This document shows, in pieces, positions 42,142-50,555 of a stretch of DNA of 64,000 nt. The first letter of the stretch is position 1. Each line of letters opens with the position of its first letter. The stretch lies in contig NZ_CP109178.1 in assembly GCF_036248255.1 (NCBI RefSeq), forward strand, positions 2,418,001-2,482,000. The letters run 5' to 3'. Made by a program: the position numbers and the translations under genes. This stretch comes from Streptomyces sp. NBC_01717 (GTDB taxonomy: Bacteria > Actinomycetota > Actinomycetes > Streptomycetales > Streptomycetaceae). Below the pieces are notes generated by a model. That model was not told the DNA's origin and searched no databases. It was given only the letters and a program-made list of their open reading frames with translations.

Positions 42142-43410
42142 TTGTCCCTGACCGCACCCCCGGCCCCGGCACCGCGCATCACCTACGGCGCGGTGCTGGG
42201 CAGCCCGTACGTCGCCCGCCTCCTCGGCGGCACCCTCACCGGCCGACTCCCCAATGGCATGGCGCCCGTCGCCATCCTGCTATGGGCCACCGCGAGCGGC
42301 AGCAGTATCGCCTTCGGCGGGCTGCTCAGCGCCCTGTACGGGCTGTCGTCCGCGCTGGCCCAGCCGGTCAAGGGACGCCTCATGGACCGCCACGGCCAGA
42401 GCGCGGTGCACCTTCCGGCCGCCCTACTCAACTCGGCCCTCCTGGTGGCCCTGCCACTGTCCGGACCGTACGGCGGACCGGGCCTCGCCACGGCCATCGT
42501 CGTCGCCGGCGGTCTGACCACGCCTCCGCTGGAGGCCGGGCTGCGGGCGCTGTGGCCGAGCGTGTTGCCCGACCCCCGGCTGCGGCACGCCGCGCTCGCG
42601 CTCGACACCGGCACGCAGGGCCTGCTGTACATCGTCGGCCCCCTGCTCGTGGCCGCGCTCGCCTCCGCGTACAACCCCGCCATCGCGCTCGCCGTCACCG
42701 CCGCCCTCGGCCTGGCCGGCACCGCCGCGGTCGCCCTCGCGCCGCCATCGCGGCGCTGGCGGCCCGAACGGTTCGAGGGCCAGGACGCTGCCCATTCACA
42801 GCAGTTGGCCTCTCCCGCCGTGTTGCTGCTGTTCGTCTCCCTCACCGGCATCGGGTTCGCGATCGGAGCCATGAACGTGTGGTCCATCGCCATGGCCGAG
42901 CACCACCACCAGGACATGCTCTCGGGCATCATCCCTGCCGCGTTCTCCACCGGCAGCTTCCTCGGCGGCCTCATCTACGGAAGCCGCACCTGGTCGGGCA
43001 CCACCACCAGGCGCCTGATCATCGCCGCAGCCGCGTTCCTGGCCGGGTGGCTCCCGCTCCTTGCCCTTCCGGGCCCGTATGCGGCCATCGCCGCGGTCAC
43101 CGTGCCCGGTGCGTTCCTAACCATCGTCGTCGCCTGCGCCTACATCACCACCGACGCCCTCACTCCGGCGGGCCGTACCAGCGAGGCGTACGCGTGGCTG
43201 ATCCTCGCGATCGGCGCCGGGCAGTCCGCCGGCACCGCCCTCGCCGGACGCCTCGCCGAGCAGCCTCTCGCCAGCGCTGCGCTCCCCGCCGCCGGCGCGG
43301 CCTTCGCTCTCACCGTCCTTCTCGCCGCGCGCCGACGTCTCGGCCCCACCGGACACATGCAGCGTGGCCGGCATCGCCGCCCGCTCCGATGCCGGCACAA
43401 GACGCCCTGA
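42142..43410 (+). CDS. MFS transporter
   Basis: A 422-residue membrane protein from TTG 42142. About 12 hydrophobic segments, including LLGGTLTGRLPNGMAPVAIL, VLLLFVSLTGIGFAIGAMNV and GSFLGGLIYGSRTW. The loop between helices 2 and 3 reads AQPVKGRLMDRHGQSAV, the MFS 'G...DR.G' motif. It resembles the single-component exporter group found beside plasmid cargo genes. It is not closely similar in sequence to the MFS protein at 13425-14660. The substrate is unknown. Confidence 0.85.
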   Translation: MSLTAPPAPAPRITYGAVLGSPYVARLLGGTLTGRLPNGMAPVAILLWATASGSSIAFGGLLSALYGLSSALAQPVKGRLMDRHGQSAVHLPAALLNSALLVALPLSGPYGGPGLATAIVVAGGLTTPPLEAGLRALWPSVLPDPRLRHAALALDTGTQGLLYIVGPLLVAALASAYNPAIALAVTAALGLAGTAAVALAPPSRRWRPERFEGQDAAHSQQLASPAVLLLFVSLTGIGFAIGAMNVWSIAMAEHHHQDMLSGIIPAAFSTGSFLGGLIYGSRTWSGTTTRRLIIAAAAFLAGWLPLLALPGPYAAIAAVTVPGAFLTIVVACAYITTDALTPAGRTSEAYAWLILAIGAGQSAGTALAGRLAEQPLASAALPAAGAAFALTVLLAARRRLGPTGHMQRGRHRRPLRCRHKTP

Positions 43411-43458
43411 TCAGGGCGCAACCCCCCTACTTTCCAACCCTTTTGAGGAGATCCATTT

Positions 43459-43956
43459 ATGGCCGTCCGTACGCAGTGGACCGTAGAGCACGCCTGCTCC
43501 CACCAGGTGGTTCATGACCTGTCCAACCGTCCTGCCGACAAGCGGGCCGGATTCGCCCGCTGGCTCGCAGGCCGGGACTGCACCGACTGCTGGAAGGCGG
43601 CACGCGACGCCGATACCGAGTCCAAGGAGGAGTGGCTCGCGGCCAAGCGCGCCGCCGAACAGGAGGCGGCCGTCGCGTGGGCGAAGCAGTTCGACATGCC
43701 GCAGTTGGAAGGCCCGGCCAAGGCCCTGGACTGGGGCGAGCGCTCCCGCCACCAGCTGATGACGGCCGCGCACACCGCGCTGGTCGTGGAGGGGGCCTGG
43801 GACGAGGCGGACTGGGCGGAGCTGGAAGAGAAGGCCCGCGCCATCACCCGCGCCGGGTGGTGGATCGACCAGCGCGACACAGAGGGCACTGACCTGCTCG
43901 AACTCCTCGACGCAGCCACCGAGGCGGACCGCGGGACGGAGAACCCGTTCCGCTGA
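43459..43956 (+). CDS. hypothetical protein with Cys-containing N-terminal motif
   Basis: A 165-residue protein; ATG at 43459 with GAGGAG upstream. The N-terminal part has EHACSHQVVHDLSNRPADKR and LAGRDCTDCWKAAR. The C/H...C-x2-C arrangement suggests a zinc site. Helices follow (EEWLAAKRAAEQEAAVAWAK) and then a WxE-rich segment (HTALVVEGAWDEADWAELEE). Such proteins are common on Streptomyces plasmids; role unknown. Confidence 0.75.
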   Translation: MAVRTQWTVEHACSHQVVHDLSNRPADKRAGFARWLAGRDCTDCWKAARDADTESKEEWLAAKRAAEQEAAVAWAKQFDMPQLEGPAKALDWGERSRHQLMTAAHTALVVEGAWDEADWAELEEKARAITRAGWWIDQRDTEGTDLLELLDAATEADRGTENPFR

Positions 43957-43980
43957 TCGCGGCGGAACATAGCCGGGAAA

Positions 43981-44001
43981 CGCCGGTTAGCCAAACCGGC
44001 G
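43981..44001 (+). promoter_or_regulatory. 5' leader hairpin, family copy 2
   Basis: CGCCGGTT-AGCCA-AACCGGCG, preceded by GGAACATAGCCGGGAAA. It lies 61 bases before ATG 44062. Same apex as 17938-17958 and 60846-60882. Confidence 0.6.
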
Positions 44002-44061
44002 TTCCTCCGGACCATTGTTCCTCCCACCCCGCCACCGATTGCGTGGAAGGAACCGAACCGC

Positions 44062-44487
44062 ATGTCCCAGCCCCCGCCCACCTCGGCCTTCGCGCCGACA
44101 CCGGACCCGCTCACCCCCGACCGGGACATCACGCACCAGCACTTCCAGGCCGGTGACACTGTCGTCGTCCTCAAGGGGGTGGCTAGCGGTGAACTGTGGG
44201 GAGACGCGATGCGCGTCGTCGCCCCGTCCTGGCACACCCCGACCGACGAGGACGGATGGCGGCTGCGGGATGCGACCGGCGGAGCCCAGTCCTACGTCAC
44301 CGGCCATCCCCGCTACCTCGTGCACCTCTCGCGCCGCTGCCCGGACTGCCTGATCTACCTGCGCGCCATGGAGGACGCACTCCTGCCGCGGTACGCCGGT
44401 CGCAACGAGCTGATCGACTGCGGCTGGTACACCACCACCGCCCTCAACCAACTCGTGCACATAGCCGACATCCGGGGCGGCCGATGA
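44062..44487 (+). CDS. hypothetical protein downstream of the conserved hairpin
   Basis: A 141-residue protein; ATG at 44062 with GGAAGGA upstream. It contains FQAGDTVVVLKGVASGELWG, YLVHLSRRCPDCLIYLRAME and LLPRYAGRNELIDCGWYTTT. A C-x2-C pair plus a later Cys may bind metal. Its stop overlaps the relaxase-like gene (ATGA). First gene of a new transcription unit. Confidence 0.7.
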   Translation: MSQPPPTSAFAPTPDPLTPDRDITHQHFQAGDTVVVLKGVASGELWGDAMRVVAPSWHTPTDEDGWRLRDATGGAQSYVTGHPRYLVHLSRRCPDCLIYLRAMEDALLPRYAGRNELIDCGWYTTTALNQLVHIADIRGGR

Positions 44488-45329
44488 TTCCCCGCCTCCA
44501 GGAGCGGACCCACACCGCGCACGACCCGCTCGCCGAAGCGCTGGGGCGGCCGGTCTCGCCGAACGAGGGCCTGACGGAGTACACGGTCGTCGCCCACTGG
44601 CCGGGCCTGGATTACTTCACCCTGGACGACGAGCAGAAGAACTGGACCGCCGTCGAATGGGCCGAGCACCTCGAAGACCCCTATCTGGAGCATCCGTTCG
44701 CAGCCAGCCCGGATGATGACCGGCGGGCGATCCTCCACCTCGACGTCCGGCTTCACCCGGACGACCGGGAGCTGACCGGCCCCGAGTGGGCCGAATCCGC
44801 CCACCGGCTCGCCCGGGCCGCCGGCATCGAGATTCCCGGCAAGGAGCACGGCTGCCGGTGGATCGCCGTTCAGGCCCAGTCCGGACGCCTCGATTTGATC
44901 GCCAACCTGATCCACCTCGACGGCGCGTGGCACGCCCCGCCCACGGACATCCTGCGGCGCCTGTCGGACGAGGCACGCCGCATCGAGCAGGACCTCCACC
45001 TGATCCCCGTCCGCACCGGCACCACGGCGCGACCCGCCATCCGCACGGCACCCACGGCATCGGCCCAGCTCGCGAGCCTCCTTACGCAGCTCGCCGACGA
45101 GCAGGCCGGCCCGCTGGCCACGGTCCGCGGACTCGTCGAGCACACCGCGCACCGGATCGCCCGTCAACCGGGAGCCGCCAGCACCGATGCGGCGCACCGC
45201 CTGGAGCTGATCGCCCGCCGCCTCCACGCCATCCAGCAGGACCTGGACAGCACCGCCGCGCGCCTGGTCCAGCCCCGGGTCGCCGCCGTACCGCCCGCCA
45301 CCCGGCACACCGCCCACCGATCGCCGTAG
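44484..45329 (+). CDS. relaxase-like protein lacking the catalytic histidines
   Basis: A 281-residue protein. The segment LHLDVRLHPDDRELTGPEWA, ESAHRLARAAGIEIPG and CRWIAVQAQSGRLDLIANLI follows MobA/VirD2-type relaxases step by step. In active relaxases the equivalent of 'RLDLIANLI' is 'DHIHIVATLV', whose histidines bind the metal. Here they are replaced by L/D/N. The rest (ARRIEQDLHLIPV, then a helical tail) also matches relaxase accessory parts. It is likely a mobilisation accessory or a derived relaxase rather than the nicking enzyme. No other relaxase is visible in the window. Confidence 0.65.
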   Translation: MIPRLQERTHTAHDPLAEALGRPVSPNEGLTEYTVVAHWPGLDYFTLDDEQKNWTAVEWAEHLEDPYLEHPFAASPDDDRRAILHLDVRLHPDDRELTGPEWAESAHRLARAAGIEIPGKEHGCRWIAVQAQSGRLDLIANLIHLDGAWHAPPTDILRRLSDEARRIEQDLHLIPVRTGTTARPAIRTAPTASAQLASLLTQLADEQAGPLATVRGLVEHTAHRIARQPGAASTDAAHRLELIARRLHAIQQDLDSTAARLVQPRVAAVPPATRHTAHRSP

Positions 45330-45342
45330 GAGAAACGTCTCG

Positions 45343-46038
45343 TTGCCCCGTACCGACCGCTTCCTGGACATCCGCCGCGATCCGCACTCCGAGGAACTCC
45401 TCGCCCGCGGCGGGGACTCCGAGGCGCACAGCGTCCTGCAGCGCGCGGGTTTCATCGCTGTCGTCCGCGTCCACGAGACCTACCACCGCGCCCCCACCGG
45501 CCTCACCGAGGAAGACGAGTCCCGTCTCGCCACCGACGCAGTCGCCCGCCTCCGGGTCGCCGGGTATCACGTCGACTGCGAAGAGGACTTCGACACTGGC
45601 TCCCGTCCGGCCAGTCACCTGCCGCTGGGCTCCTCCGTCGCCCATATCGCCGAGCGGATCCGCGAGGCCACCACCACGGATGAGGCGGCCGACGCCCTGA
45701 TCGAGCTGACTGCCGCCCACGACGGCATCCTCGCCGCGCTGGACGAAGTGCTCACCGCCACCGCCGACTTCCACGACGGGCTCGGCCAGGCGGCCGACCC
45801 TTACATCGCACGGCGGTTGCGCTACCTCGCCGACGAGCACCTTCGCGTCATCCGCACCGACCTCGCCGACACCCGCAACACGCTCGCCGACCGGCACGCC
45901 CCCCACCCCGGCCGCAGCACCTGCAGCGGGGAGGTCCCCGCCACCGAACGCGAGCGCTCCGCCGTGTGCGCCTGCCCGCCCTCGCCGCGCACGCTCCCGG
46001 CTCCGCCGCCCCCGGTGGCCGCCGGACTGCGTCGCTGA
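45343..46038 (+). CDS. hypothetical conjugative-element protein
   Basis: A 231-residue protein from TTG 45343 (GGAG upstream). Residues 30-85 (FIAVVRVHETYHRAPTGLTE, RLATDAVARLRVAGYHVDCE) match residues 30-95 of the 46906-47313 protein, so the two are paralogues. A helical part follows (IAERIREATTTDEAADALIE, HLRVIRTDLADTRNTLADRH). Unknown role. Confidence 0.7.
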   Translation: MPRTDRFLDIRRDPHSEELLARGGDSEAHSVLQRAGFIAVVRVHETYHRAPTGLTEEDESRLATDAVARLRVAGYHVDCEEDFDTGSRPASHLPLGSSVAHIAERIREATTTDEAADALIELTAAHDGILAALDEVLTATADFHDGLGQAADPYIARRLRYLADEHLRVIRTDLADTRNTLADRHAPHPGRSTCSGEVPATERERSAVCACPPSPRTLPAPPPPVAAGLRR

Positions 46039-46061
46039 CTCCCACCTCGCCCAAGGACACC

Positions 46062-46820
46062 ATGCACGACCACGACACCTCCGAGCGCCTTGCCTCGTAC
46101 GCCGACGTCCTCGCCGGCAAACTCCCCGACAGCTGGTCCAGCTCCCACCTGCCGGCCGACGCCAAGGACGATCTCGCCGAACTCTCCGACCGCATCTGGG
46201 ATCTGGACCTGGTCGCCGCCTCCCTCGCCGAGCACCCGCTCCAGCACGCCGCCGTCCTGAGCCGCCCGGACGGCGCCCAGCTCGTCGTCCTTCACCGGCA
46301 TGACGAGCGCGACGGATTCCTCATCGCCGCCGTCGCCCCCCGCGCCCTGCCCGACGAGGCGTACCGCGCCGTCCCCGAGCCCAACGGCATCGCCCTGGCG
46401 GACGACCCGTTCCTGAGCGCCGAGCAGGTCGCCAGCGACCTGCTCGCCCGCTACGACAGCGCCCTCGCCCAGGCCCGGCACAACGCCCTGGGCGGCATCC
46501 AGCCCTCCCAGCCGGACCGGGTCGTCCTGACCTGGCAGCCGGACGGCAGCGTCGCCACCGCCCCCGTCGACGACCGCGCCGGCGCCGTCCTCGTGGCCAA
46601 CGGCTTCGTCCAGGACCCGCAGAGCGGCATCTACCGCCTCAACGGCGACGACACCAAGGCGCAGGCGCGCGCCCTGCGCGAGATCGGCCCGCGGCTCGAC
46701 CGGCTCGGCATCGGCACCGCCCTGCAGCACCCCGCAGGCCGGACCGCACCCACCTCCACCCCAGCTTCCATGCCGCCGGCCCCGGCCGGCACCCGCACGC
46801 CGGGCACCAGGGCTCGATGA
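46062..46820 (+). CDS. intact two-domain (A-B) plasmid protein
   Basis: A 252-residue protein from ATG 46062 (AAGGA upstream). Domain A: ASYADVLAGKLPDSWSSSHL, DLVAASLAEHPLQHAAVLSR and YRAVPEPNGIALADDPF. Domain B: VVLTWQPDGSVATAPVDDRA, GAVLVANGFVQDPQSGIYRL. It is the reference for recognising the frameshift in 36010-36788 and the swapped order in 39330-40436. Function unknown. Confidence 0.75.
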   Translation: MHDHDTSERLASYADVLAGKLPDSWSSSHLPADAKDDLAELSDRIWDLDLVAASLAEHPLQHAAVLSRPDGAQLVVLHRHDERDGFLIAAVAPRALPDEAYRAVPEPNGIALADDPFLSAEQVASDLLARYDSALAQARHNALGGIQPSQPDRVVLTWQPDGSVATAPVDDRAGAVLVANGFVQDPQSGIYRLNGDDTKAQARALREIGPRLDRLGIGTALQHPAGRTAPTSTPASMPPAPAGTRTPGTRAR

Positions 46821-46905
46821 AGCAGACGGAGCCCGACATCTGGGTGCTGGAGTGCGTCACACCATCGCCAAGGCCCCCAACACCGTTGACCCCGAAGAGA
46901 GGCCC

Positions 46906-47313
46906 ATGGCCAATTTGGCCGACGAGTACGGCACGGACGTCGAGATCTACATCAAGGCCCTGACGACGACCATCCACGCCGACACCCCGACCGGCGCCCC
47001 CGCACACCTCCACGACTTGCTGGAACAGCTCGGCCTGGAACGCCACGAATACCCCACGGGCGGGCCGCTCTACATCTGGCACACCGTGCCCGAACACCTC
47101 AATGCCGACGAGCAGAAGCGCCTGGCGACCCGCGCCATCCCCGCGCTGCTCGTGGCCGGTAACGAGGTCAACTGCACGCCCGACGTCTTCGACGAGGCCA
47201 CCTACCGGCAGGCCGTGCGCGACATGCGCACCCGTGCGGCCCGGCCTGCCGGGCAGCATCCGGCACCGGCCCGTTCCCCCTCGCGCCCCGCACCGGCCCG
47301 CCGCGCCCCGTAA
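46906..47313 (+). CDS. paralogue of the 45343 protein
   Basis: A 135-residue protein; ATG at 46906, AGAGG six bases upstream. It reads DVEIYIKALTTTIHADTPTG, LYIWHTVPEHLNADEQKRLA and IPALLVAGNEVNCTPDVFDE, matching part of the 45343 protein. A basic tail follows. A short frame upstream (46817-46996) overlaps it and was not accepted as a gene. Confidence 0.7.
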   Translation: MANLADEYGTDVEIYIKALTTTIHADTPTGAPAHLHDLLEQLGLERHEYPTGGPLYIWHTVPEHLNADEQKRLATRAIPALLVAGNEVNCTPDVFDEATYRQAVRDMRTRAARPAGQHPAPARSPSRPAPARRAP

Positions 47314-47320
47314 GACGCCC

Positions 47321-47351
47321 GGGCGGCCCCGGCACCGCGCCGGGGCCGCCC
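47321..47351 (+). terminator. strong hairpin terminator
   Basis: GGGCGGCCCCGGC (47321-47333) pairs perfectly with GCCGGGGCCGCCC (47339-47351) around ACCGC. It lies seven bases after the preceding stop. Confidence 0.7.
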
Positions 47352-47380
47352 ATCGCACCGCTCGATCCCCGGAGAAACCC

Positions 47381-47566
47381 GTAGCACCCCGCACACCCCC
47401 ACCGATCAGCAACCGGCTCAAACCCCGACTCGCGACAGCTCTGTTCCGCCGCTACCTGCGCGCCTGCATCCCGACCGGCCCCGACCGCGCCTCCCCGCTG
47501 GCCGGCGCCCGCCCGGAGGCCGTCCTCGCCGAGACGCAGCGCGTCGGCAACCGTCACCACCACTGA
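47381..47566 (+). CDS. possible small basic protein, no standard start codon
   Basis: From 47381 the frame (APRTPPPISNRLKPRLATAL, FRRYLRACIPTGPDR) has coding-type third positions and ends at 47566. GGAG sits six bases before GTA 47381, the position where a start codon would be expected. No ATG/GTG/TTG opens it. Either a decayed small gene or a non-coding spacer. The 275 bases from 47314 to 47588 otherwise hold only the terminator. Confidence 0.3.
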   Translation, partial: VAPRTPPPISNRLKPRLATALFRRYLRACIPTGPDRASPLAGARPEAVLAETQRVGNRHHH

Positions 47567-47588
47567 CCGTCCACCGACCCGGAGGAGC

Positions 47589-47972
47589 ATGTCCCACCCC
47601 ACCCCCTACCCGGTGCGACTGGCCGGCGAGATCACCCGCCAGCTCGGCCAGCTCGCCGACCACCTCTCGCAGCTCCCCCCGCCCCAGGCCGCGCAGGTCA
47701 TCGCCCGCGTCCTCGACGCGGACGCCGGAGTCCTCGGCGGCATCACCCACCTCGTCGCCACCGGCAGCGTGCTCGCCAAGGACCAGGCAGAGCGAGGCGT
47801 CCTCCCCGCAGAGGTGTGGCTCGCGCTGGGCCGCGCCTCGAACGAACTGCACGACATCACCCTCGACCTGGACGAACACAAGGACACCCTGCAGCACGTC
47901 GGCACCCAGCCCGCCACCACTGCGGCGAAGCCCCCGGTACCCGCACCGCTCGTCGTCCGGCGGCGCCGGTGA
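47589..47972 (+). CDS. hypothetical helical protein
   Basis: A 127-residue protein; ATG at 47589 with GGAGGAG upstream. Helices: LAGEITRQLGQLADHLSQLP, AQVIARVLDADAGVLGGITH and LALGRASNELHDITLDLDEH. A basic C-terminus overlaps the next gene (GTGA). It may be a partner of the DUF317 protein encoded next. Confidence 0.7.
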   Translation: MSHPTPYPVRLAGEITRQLGQLADHLSQLPPPQAAQVIARVLDADAGVLGGITHLVATGSVLAKDQAERGVLPAEVWLALGRASNELHDITLDLDEHKDTLQHVGTQPATTAAKPPVPAPLVVRRRR

Positions 47973-48772
47973 AGAAGAAGCAGTGGCAGGGCTGGGGGCC
48001 AGGCGAGCAGGCCGAGCAGCACTACCTCGTCCAGCCCCGTGCCCTGGCCGGCGGCGGCGACGTCCGGCACGTCTCGGAGTTCCTGCGCGCCTCGGGATGG
48101 CGGGACAAGTCCAAGTCGGGCGGCCCTTTGTTCATGGAGAGCCCGGACCGCACCGTCCGTGTCGCCTACGACCCCTACGTCCTTCCCGGCGGGTGGACCA
48201 TCCACGGCAGAGCGGACGGCCCCAGCGGCGAGTGGTCGGCGCACCTGGGCCGGCAGACCCCGGTGGAGATCGTCGCCGGTCTGACCGACGCCCTCACCCG
48301 TCCTCGCTCCGCCCACGCTCCCAACGTCTGGGCGCCGTTGCAGGAGCAGAACTGGCACACGCGTTTCGAGGGCGAGCACTACATGGCGACCAGCCCCGAC
48401 GGCACCGCGTGGATGCAGTACCACCAGGGCGCCGACGGCATGGCGATGTGGTGGACCGGAGCGAAGGACAAGCAGGGCAACGGCTGGACGGCCAACTTCA
48501 CGCCGAACACGCCGATGCACCTGGTGCAAGCCTTCTCGACCGAACTCGCCGGCCCCGATCCCGTGATGCGCCCGCGCGGACGCGTTCCGCACAGCGCGCA
48601 GATCCGTACCTGGTCGGTCTCCGTCAAGCCCTCCCAGCTCAGTGCGTGGCAGCAGGCCCGGATCACGGCCGCCCGCGCCGCCACCTGGGCCCGCAACAGC
48701 GCCCGAAGTACCCGGCCGCGCACCAGCGCCCGTCCCTACACCCCGGCCGGCGGCGCCCGGACCCGCCGCTGA
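47969..48772 (+). CDS. two-domain DUF317 protein
   Basis: A 267-residue protein; GTG 47969 overlaps the previous stop. The first repeat has YLVQPRALAGGGDVRHVSEF, FMESPDRTVRVAYDPY and TPVEIVAGLTDAL. The second has WAPLQEQNWHTRFEGEHYMA, TSPDGTAWMQYHQGADG and TPMHLVQAFSTEL. This is a standard DUF317 layout. First of three DUF317 genes within 3.4 kb. Confidence 0.85.
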   Translation: MKKKQWQGWGPGEQAEQHYLVQPRALAGGGDVRHVSEFLRASGWRDKSKSGGPLFMESPDRTVRVAYDPYVLPGGWTIHGRADGPSGEWSAHLGRQTPVEIVAGLTDALTRPRSAHAPNVWAPLQEQNWHTRFEGEHYMATSPDGTAWMQYHQGADGMAMWWTGAKDKQGNGWTANFTPNTPMHLVQAFSTELAGPDPVMRPRGRVPHSAQIRTWSVSVKPSQLSAWQQARITAARAATWARNSARSTRPRTSARPYTPAGGARTRR

Positions 48773-48798
48773 CCCGCCGCCCCGTCCCAAGGAGCCCG

Positions 48799-49155
48799 AT
48801 GCCCGCACTCACCCCGGACACCATCCACACACTGACCGAAACGCTGTCGGACCTCACCGACTACCTGCGCGAGAACCCCGACCCCGTGCAGGCCCTCGCA
48901 CTCGTCGAGCCTCTCCTCGACGAGTACACGGGCCTGCCCGTCCAACTCGCCGACACGCTGCGCGCCCTCGCCCGTGCCCTGCAGGAGCACCCGGACGTCC
49001 CGCGCACCGCGCAGGTCGACCTTCTGATCACCGAGTTGCGCACGGCCGCGTGGGAGCAGACCGACCAGCACACCCTCCACTACGTCCTGGACGACCTCCG
49101 CGGCCTGTACGGCAGCGCCGGCACGAGCGAGCCGGGGTGCTGCCGGTGCCGCTGA
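48799..49155 (+). CDS. hypothetical helical protein between DUF317 genes
   Basis: A 118-residue protein; ATG at 48799 with AAGGAG upstream. It reads TIHTLTETLSDLTDYLRENP, ALALVEPLLDEYTGLPVQLA and LLITELRTAAWEQTDQHTLH, ending in CCRCR. It resembles the 47589 protein in size and position (directly before a DUF317 gene, overlapping it), so the pair unit may be duplicated. Confidence 0.7.
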   Translation: MPALTPDTIHTLTETLSDLTDYLRENPDPVQALALVEPLLDEYTGLPVQLADTLRALARALQEHPDVPRTAQVDLLITELRTAAWEQTDQHTLHYVLDDLRGLYGSAGTSEPGCCRCR

Positions 49156-49967
49156 GCGAACGGCAGCTCGCCGCGTTCGCCGACAAGCACGCCTGGCGCA
49201 TCCCGTTCGACACCAGCCCCCGCCACCTCGCCGGCCCCGGAGACGCCCGCCACGTCACCCACGGTCTGTCCGCCGCCGGATGGAGCCCCGTCTCCGACCC
49301 CCTGAGTGCCGAGATCGTCTTGCGCAGCCCAGACATTCGCCACCGCCTCCAGTTCGACCCGCAGTCCGCCACCTCCGCGTGGTGGCGGCTGCGGGCGGAG
49401 CCCACCGACACCGAGCCCGGCTGGTACGCCGAGTTCGGCGAACTCGTGCCCGCCGAGGTCCTCGCCGGCTTCACCGACGCCCTCGTCGTCCCGCCGCCAC
49501 AGCTGCCGGACCCGTGGCAGCCGGTGACCTCGGCGGGGTGGCACCGCGCTTCAGACGGCACAGCGCGCTCGCCAGACTCCATGTGTCACATCGAACTGCG
49601 CCCGCTGAGCGAATTCCGCGGCCGGCCGTCCTGGCACGTCGAGACCCGTGAGCCCGGCCACGGAGAATTCCACGGCCCGCGCATCTGGCACGCCTACTTC
49701 GACGAGCACACCCCCGCCCACCTGGTCGGATCGTTCCTCACCGCACTGGCCGACCATAGCCCCCTCCAGCGCGGCATGTACGACCGCACCGGCCACTACA
49801 GCGCTGTGCAGGAGCCCAGCCCACTGCGCCCACAGCAGGTGGTCGACGCCCACGCCACGCGCCTCAAGTCCCTCCGCGCGCACGCACGCTCCGCCCTCCG
49901 GCAGCAGACGAAACCCGCGACGACCCCGGCGAACGCCGGCACCACGCAGCCGGCCGCTCGCCGCTGA
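49146..49967 (+). CDS. two-domain DUF317 protein
   Basis: A 273-residue protein; GTG 49146, overlapping the previous gene. Repeat 1: FDTSPRHLAGPGDARHVTHG, RSPDIRHRLQFDPQS and VPAEVLAGFTDALV. Repeat 2: WQPVTSAGWHRASDGTARSP and TPAHLVGSFLTALAD. The second repeat has an insertion (ETREPGHGEFHGPRI). Confidence 0.85.
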   Translation: MPLSERQLAAFADKHAWRIPFDTSPRHLAGPGDARHVTHGLSAAGWSPVSDPLSAEIVLRSPDIRHRLQFDPQSATSAWWRLRAEPTDTEPGWYAEFGELVPAEVLAGFTDALVVPPPQLPDPWQPVTSAGWHRASDGTARSPDSMCHIELRPLSEFRGRPSWHVETREPGHGEFHGPRIWHAYFDEHTPAHLVGSFLTALADHSPLQRGMYDRTGHYSAVQEPSPLRPQQVVDAHATRLKSLRAHARSALRQQTKPATTPANAGTTQPAARR

Positions 49968-49986
49968 ACCGACAGGACTCCACCTC

Positions 49987-50553
49987 ATCTCCACCGACCA
50001 CCACGCACACCGCGACTTCCTCCGTCACCTCGACGACTATCTGAGCGACAGCAAGAAGATCCTCAACGGCTGGGACGCCTACTCCGAGGAGCACACCGAC
50101 CTCGACGGCTGGCCCTACGACGACCACGCCTACGGCATGCGCGCGAGCCAGCGCGACGCCGACACCCTCACGGCGTTCGAGCCGCTCCGCTACGGCGCCC
50201 GTCACCTGCTGGCCACCGCCGAGACACAGCTGGCGCAGCTGCCGGAGTACACGGTGCAGAGCCGCTGGGTCTACCAGTTGGGCGTTCTGCACGCCGCCCT
50301 CGACCGGCTCGACGAACTGCACGAGCAGTGGCTGGAGACCCGAGACGCTCTCCCCGCCACCGCCAAGCCCGGCACCGCCGACTTCGACGACGCCCTCGCC
50401 GAGCATCACGCCGAATCGTGGAGCTACCTCGACGACTGGGCCACCCACGGCAAGGCGCTCCGGGAGATCAACTCCGCTGCTCGCAAGGCCCGTTCGCCTC
50501 TGGCCCCTATGCCGGCCCCCGCACGCGTCCAGCGATCTGCGGCACGAAAGTGA
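49987..50553 (+). CDS. hypothetical protein with apparent ATC start
   Basis: The coding frame after the DUF317 stop reads ISTDHHAHRDFLRHLDDYLS, DSKKILNGWDAYSEEHTDLD and RYGARHLLATAETQLAQLPE, to 50553 (188 residues from ATC 49987). AGGA lies nine bases before ATC. The same frame is open far upstream inside the DUF317 gene, but no ATG/GTG/TTG falls in the intergenic region. An ATG near 50136 would remove a quarter of the domain. A mainly helical, acidic protein. Unknown function. Confidence 0.65.
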   Translation: MSTDHHAHRDFLRHLDDYLSDSKKILNGWDAYSEEHTDLDGWPYDDHAYGMRASQRDADTLTAFEPLRYGARHLLATAETQLAQLPEYTVQSRWVYQLGVLHAALDRLDELHEQWLETRDALPATAKPGTADFDDALAEHHAESWSYLDDWATHGKALREINSAARKARSPLAPMPAPARVQRSAARK

Positions 50554-50555
50554 GC

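Noticed and set aside
46817..46996. A 59-codon frame starting with an ATGA overlap
   Set aside because: Only the first 15 codons look coding; after that it overlaps the better-supported 46906-47313 gene with poor codon usage.
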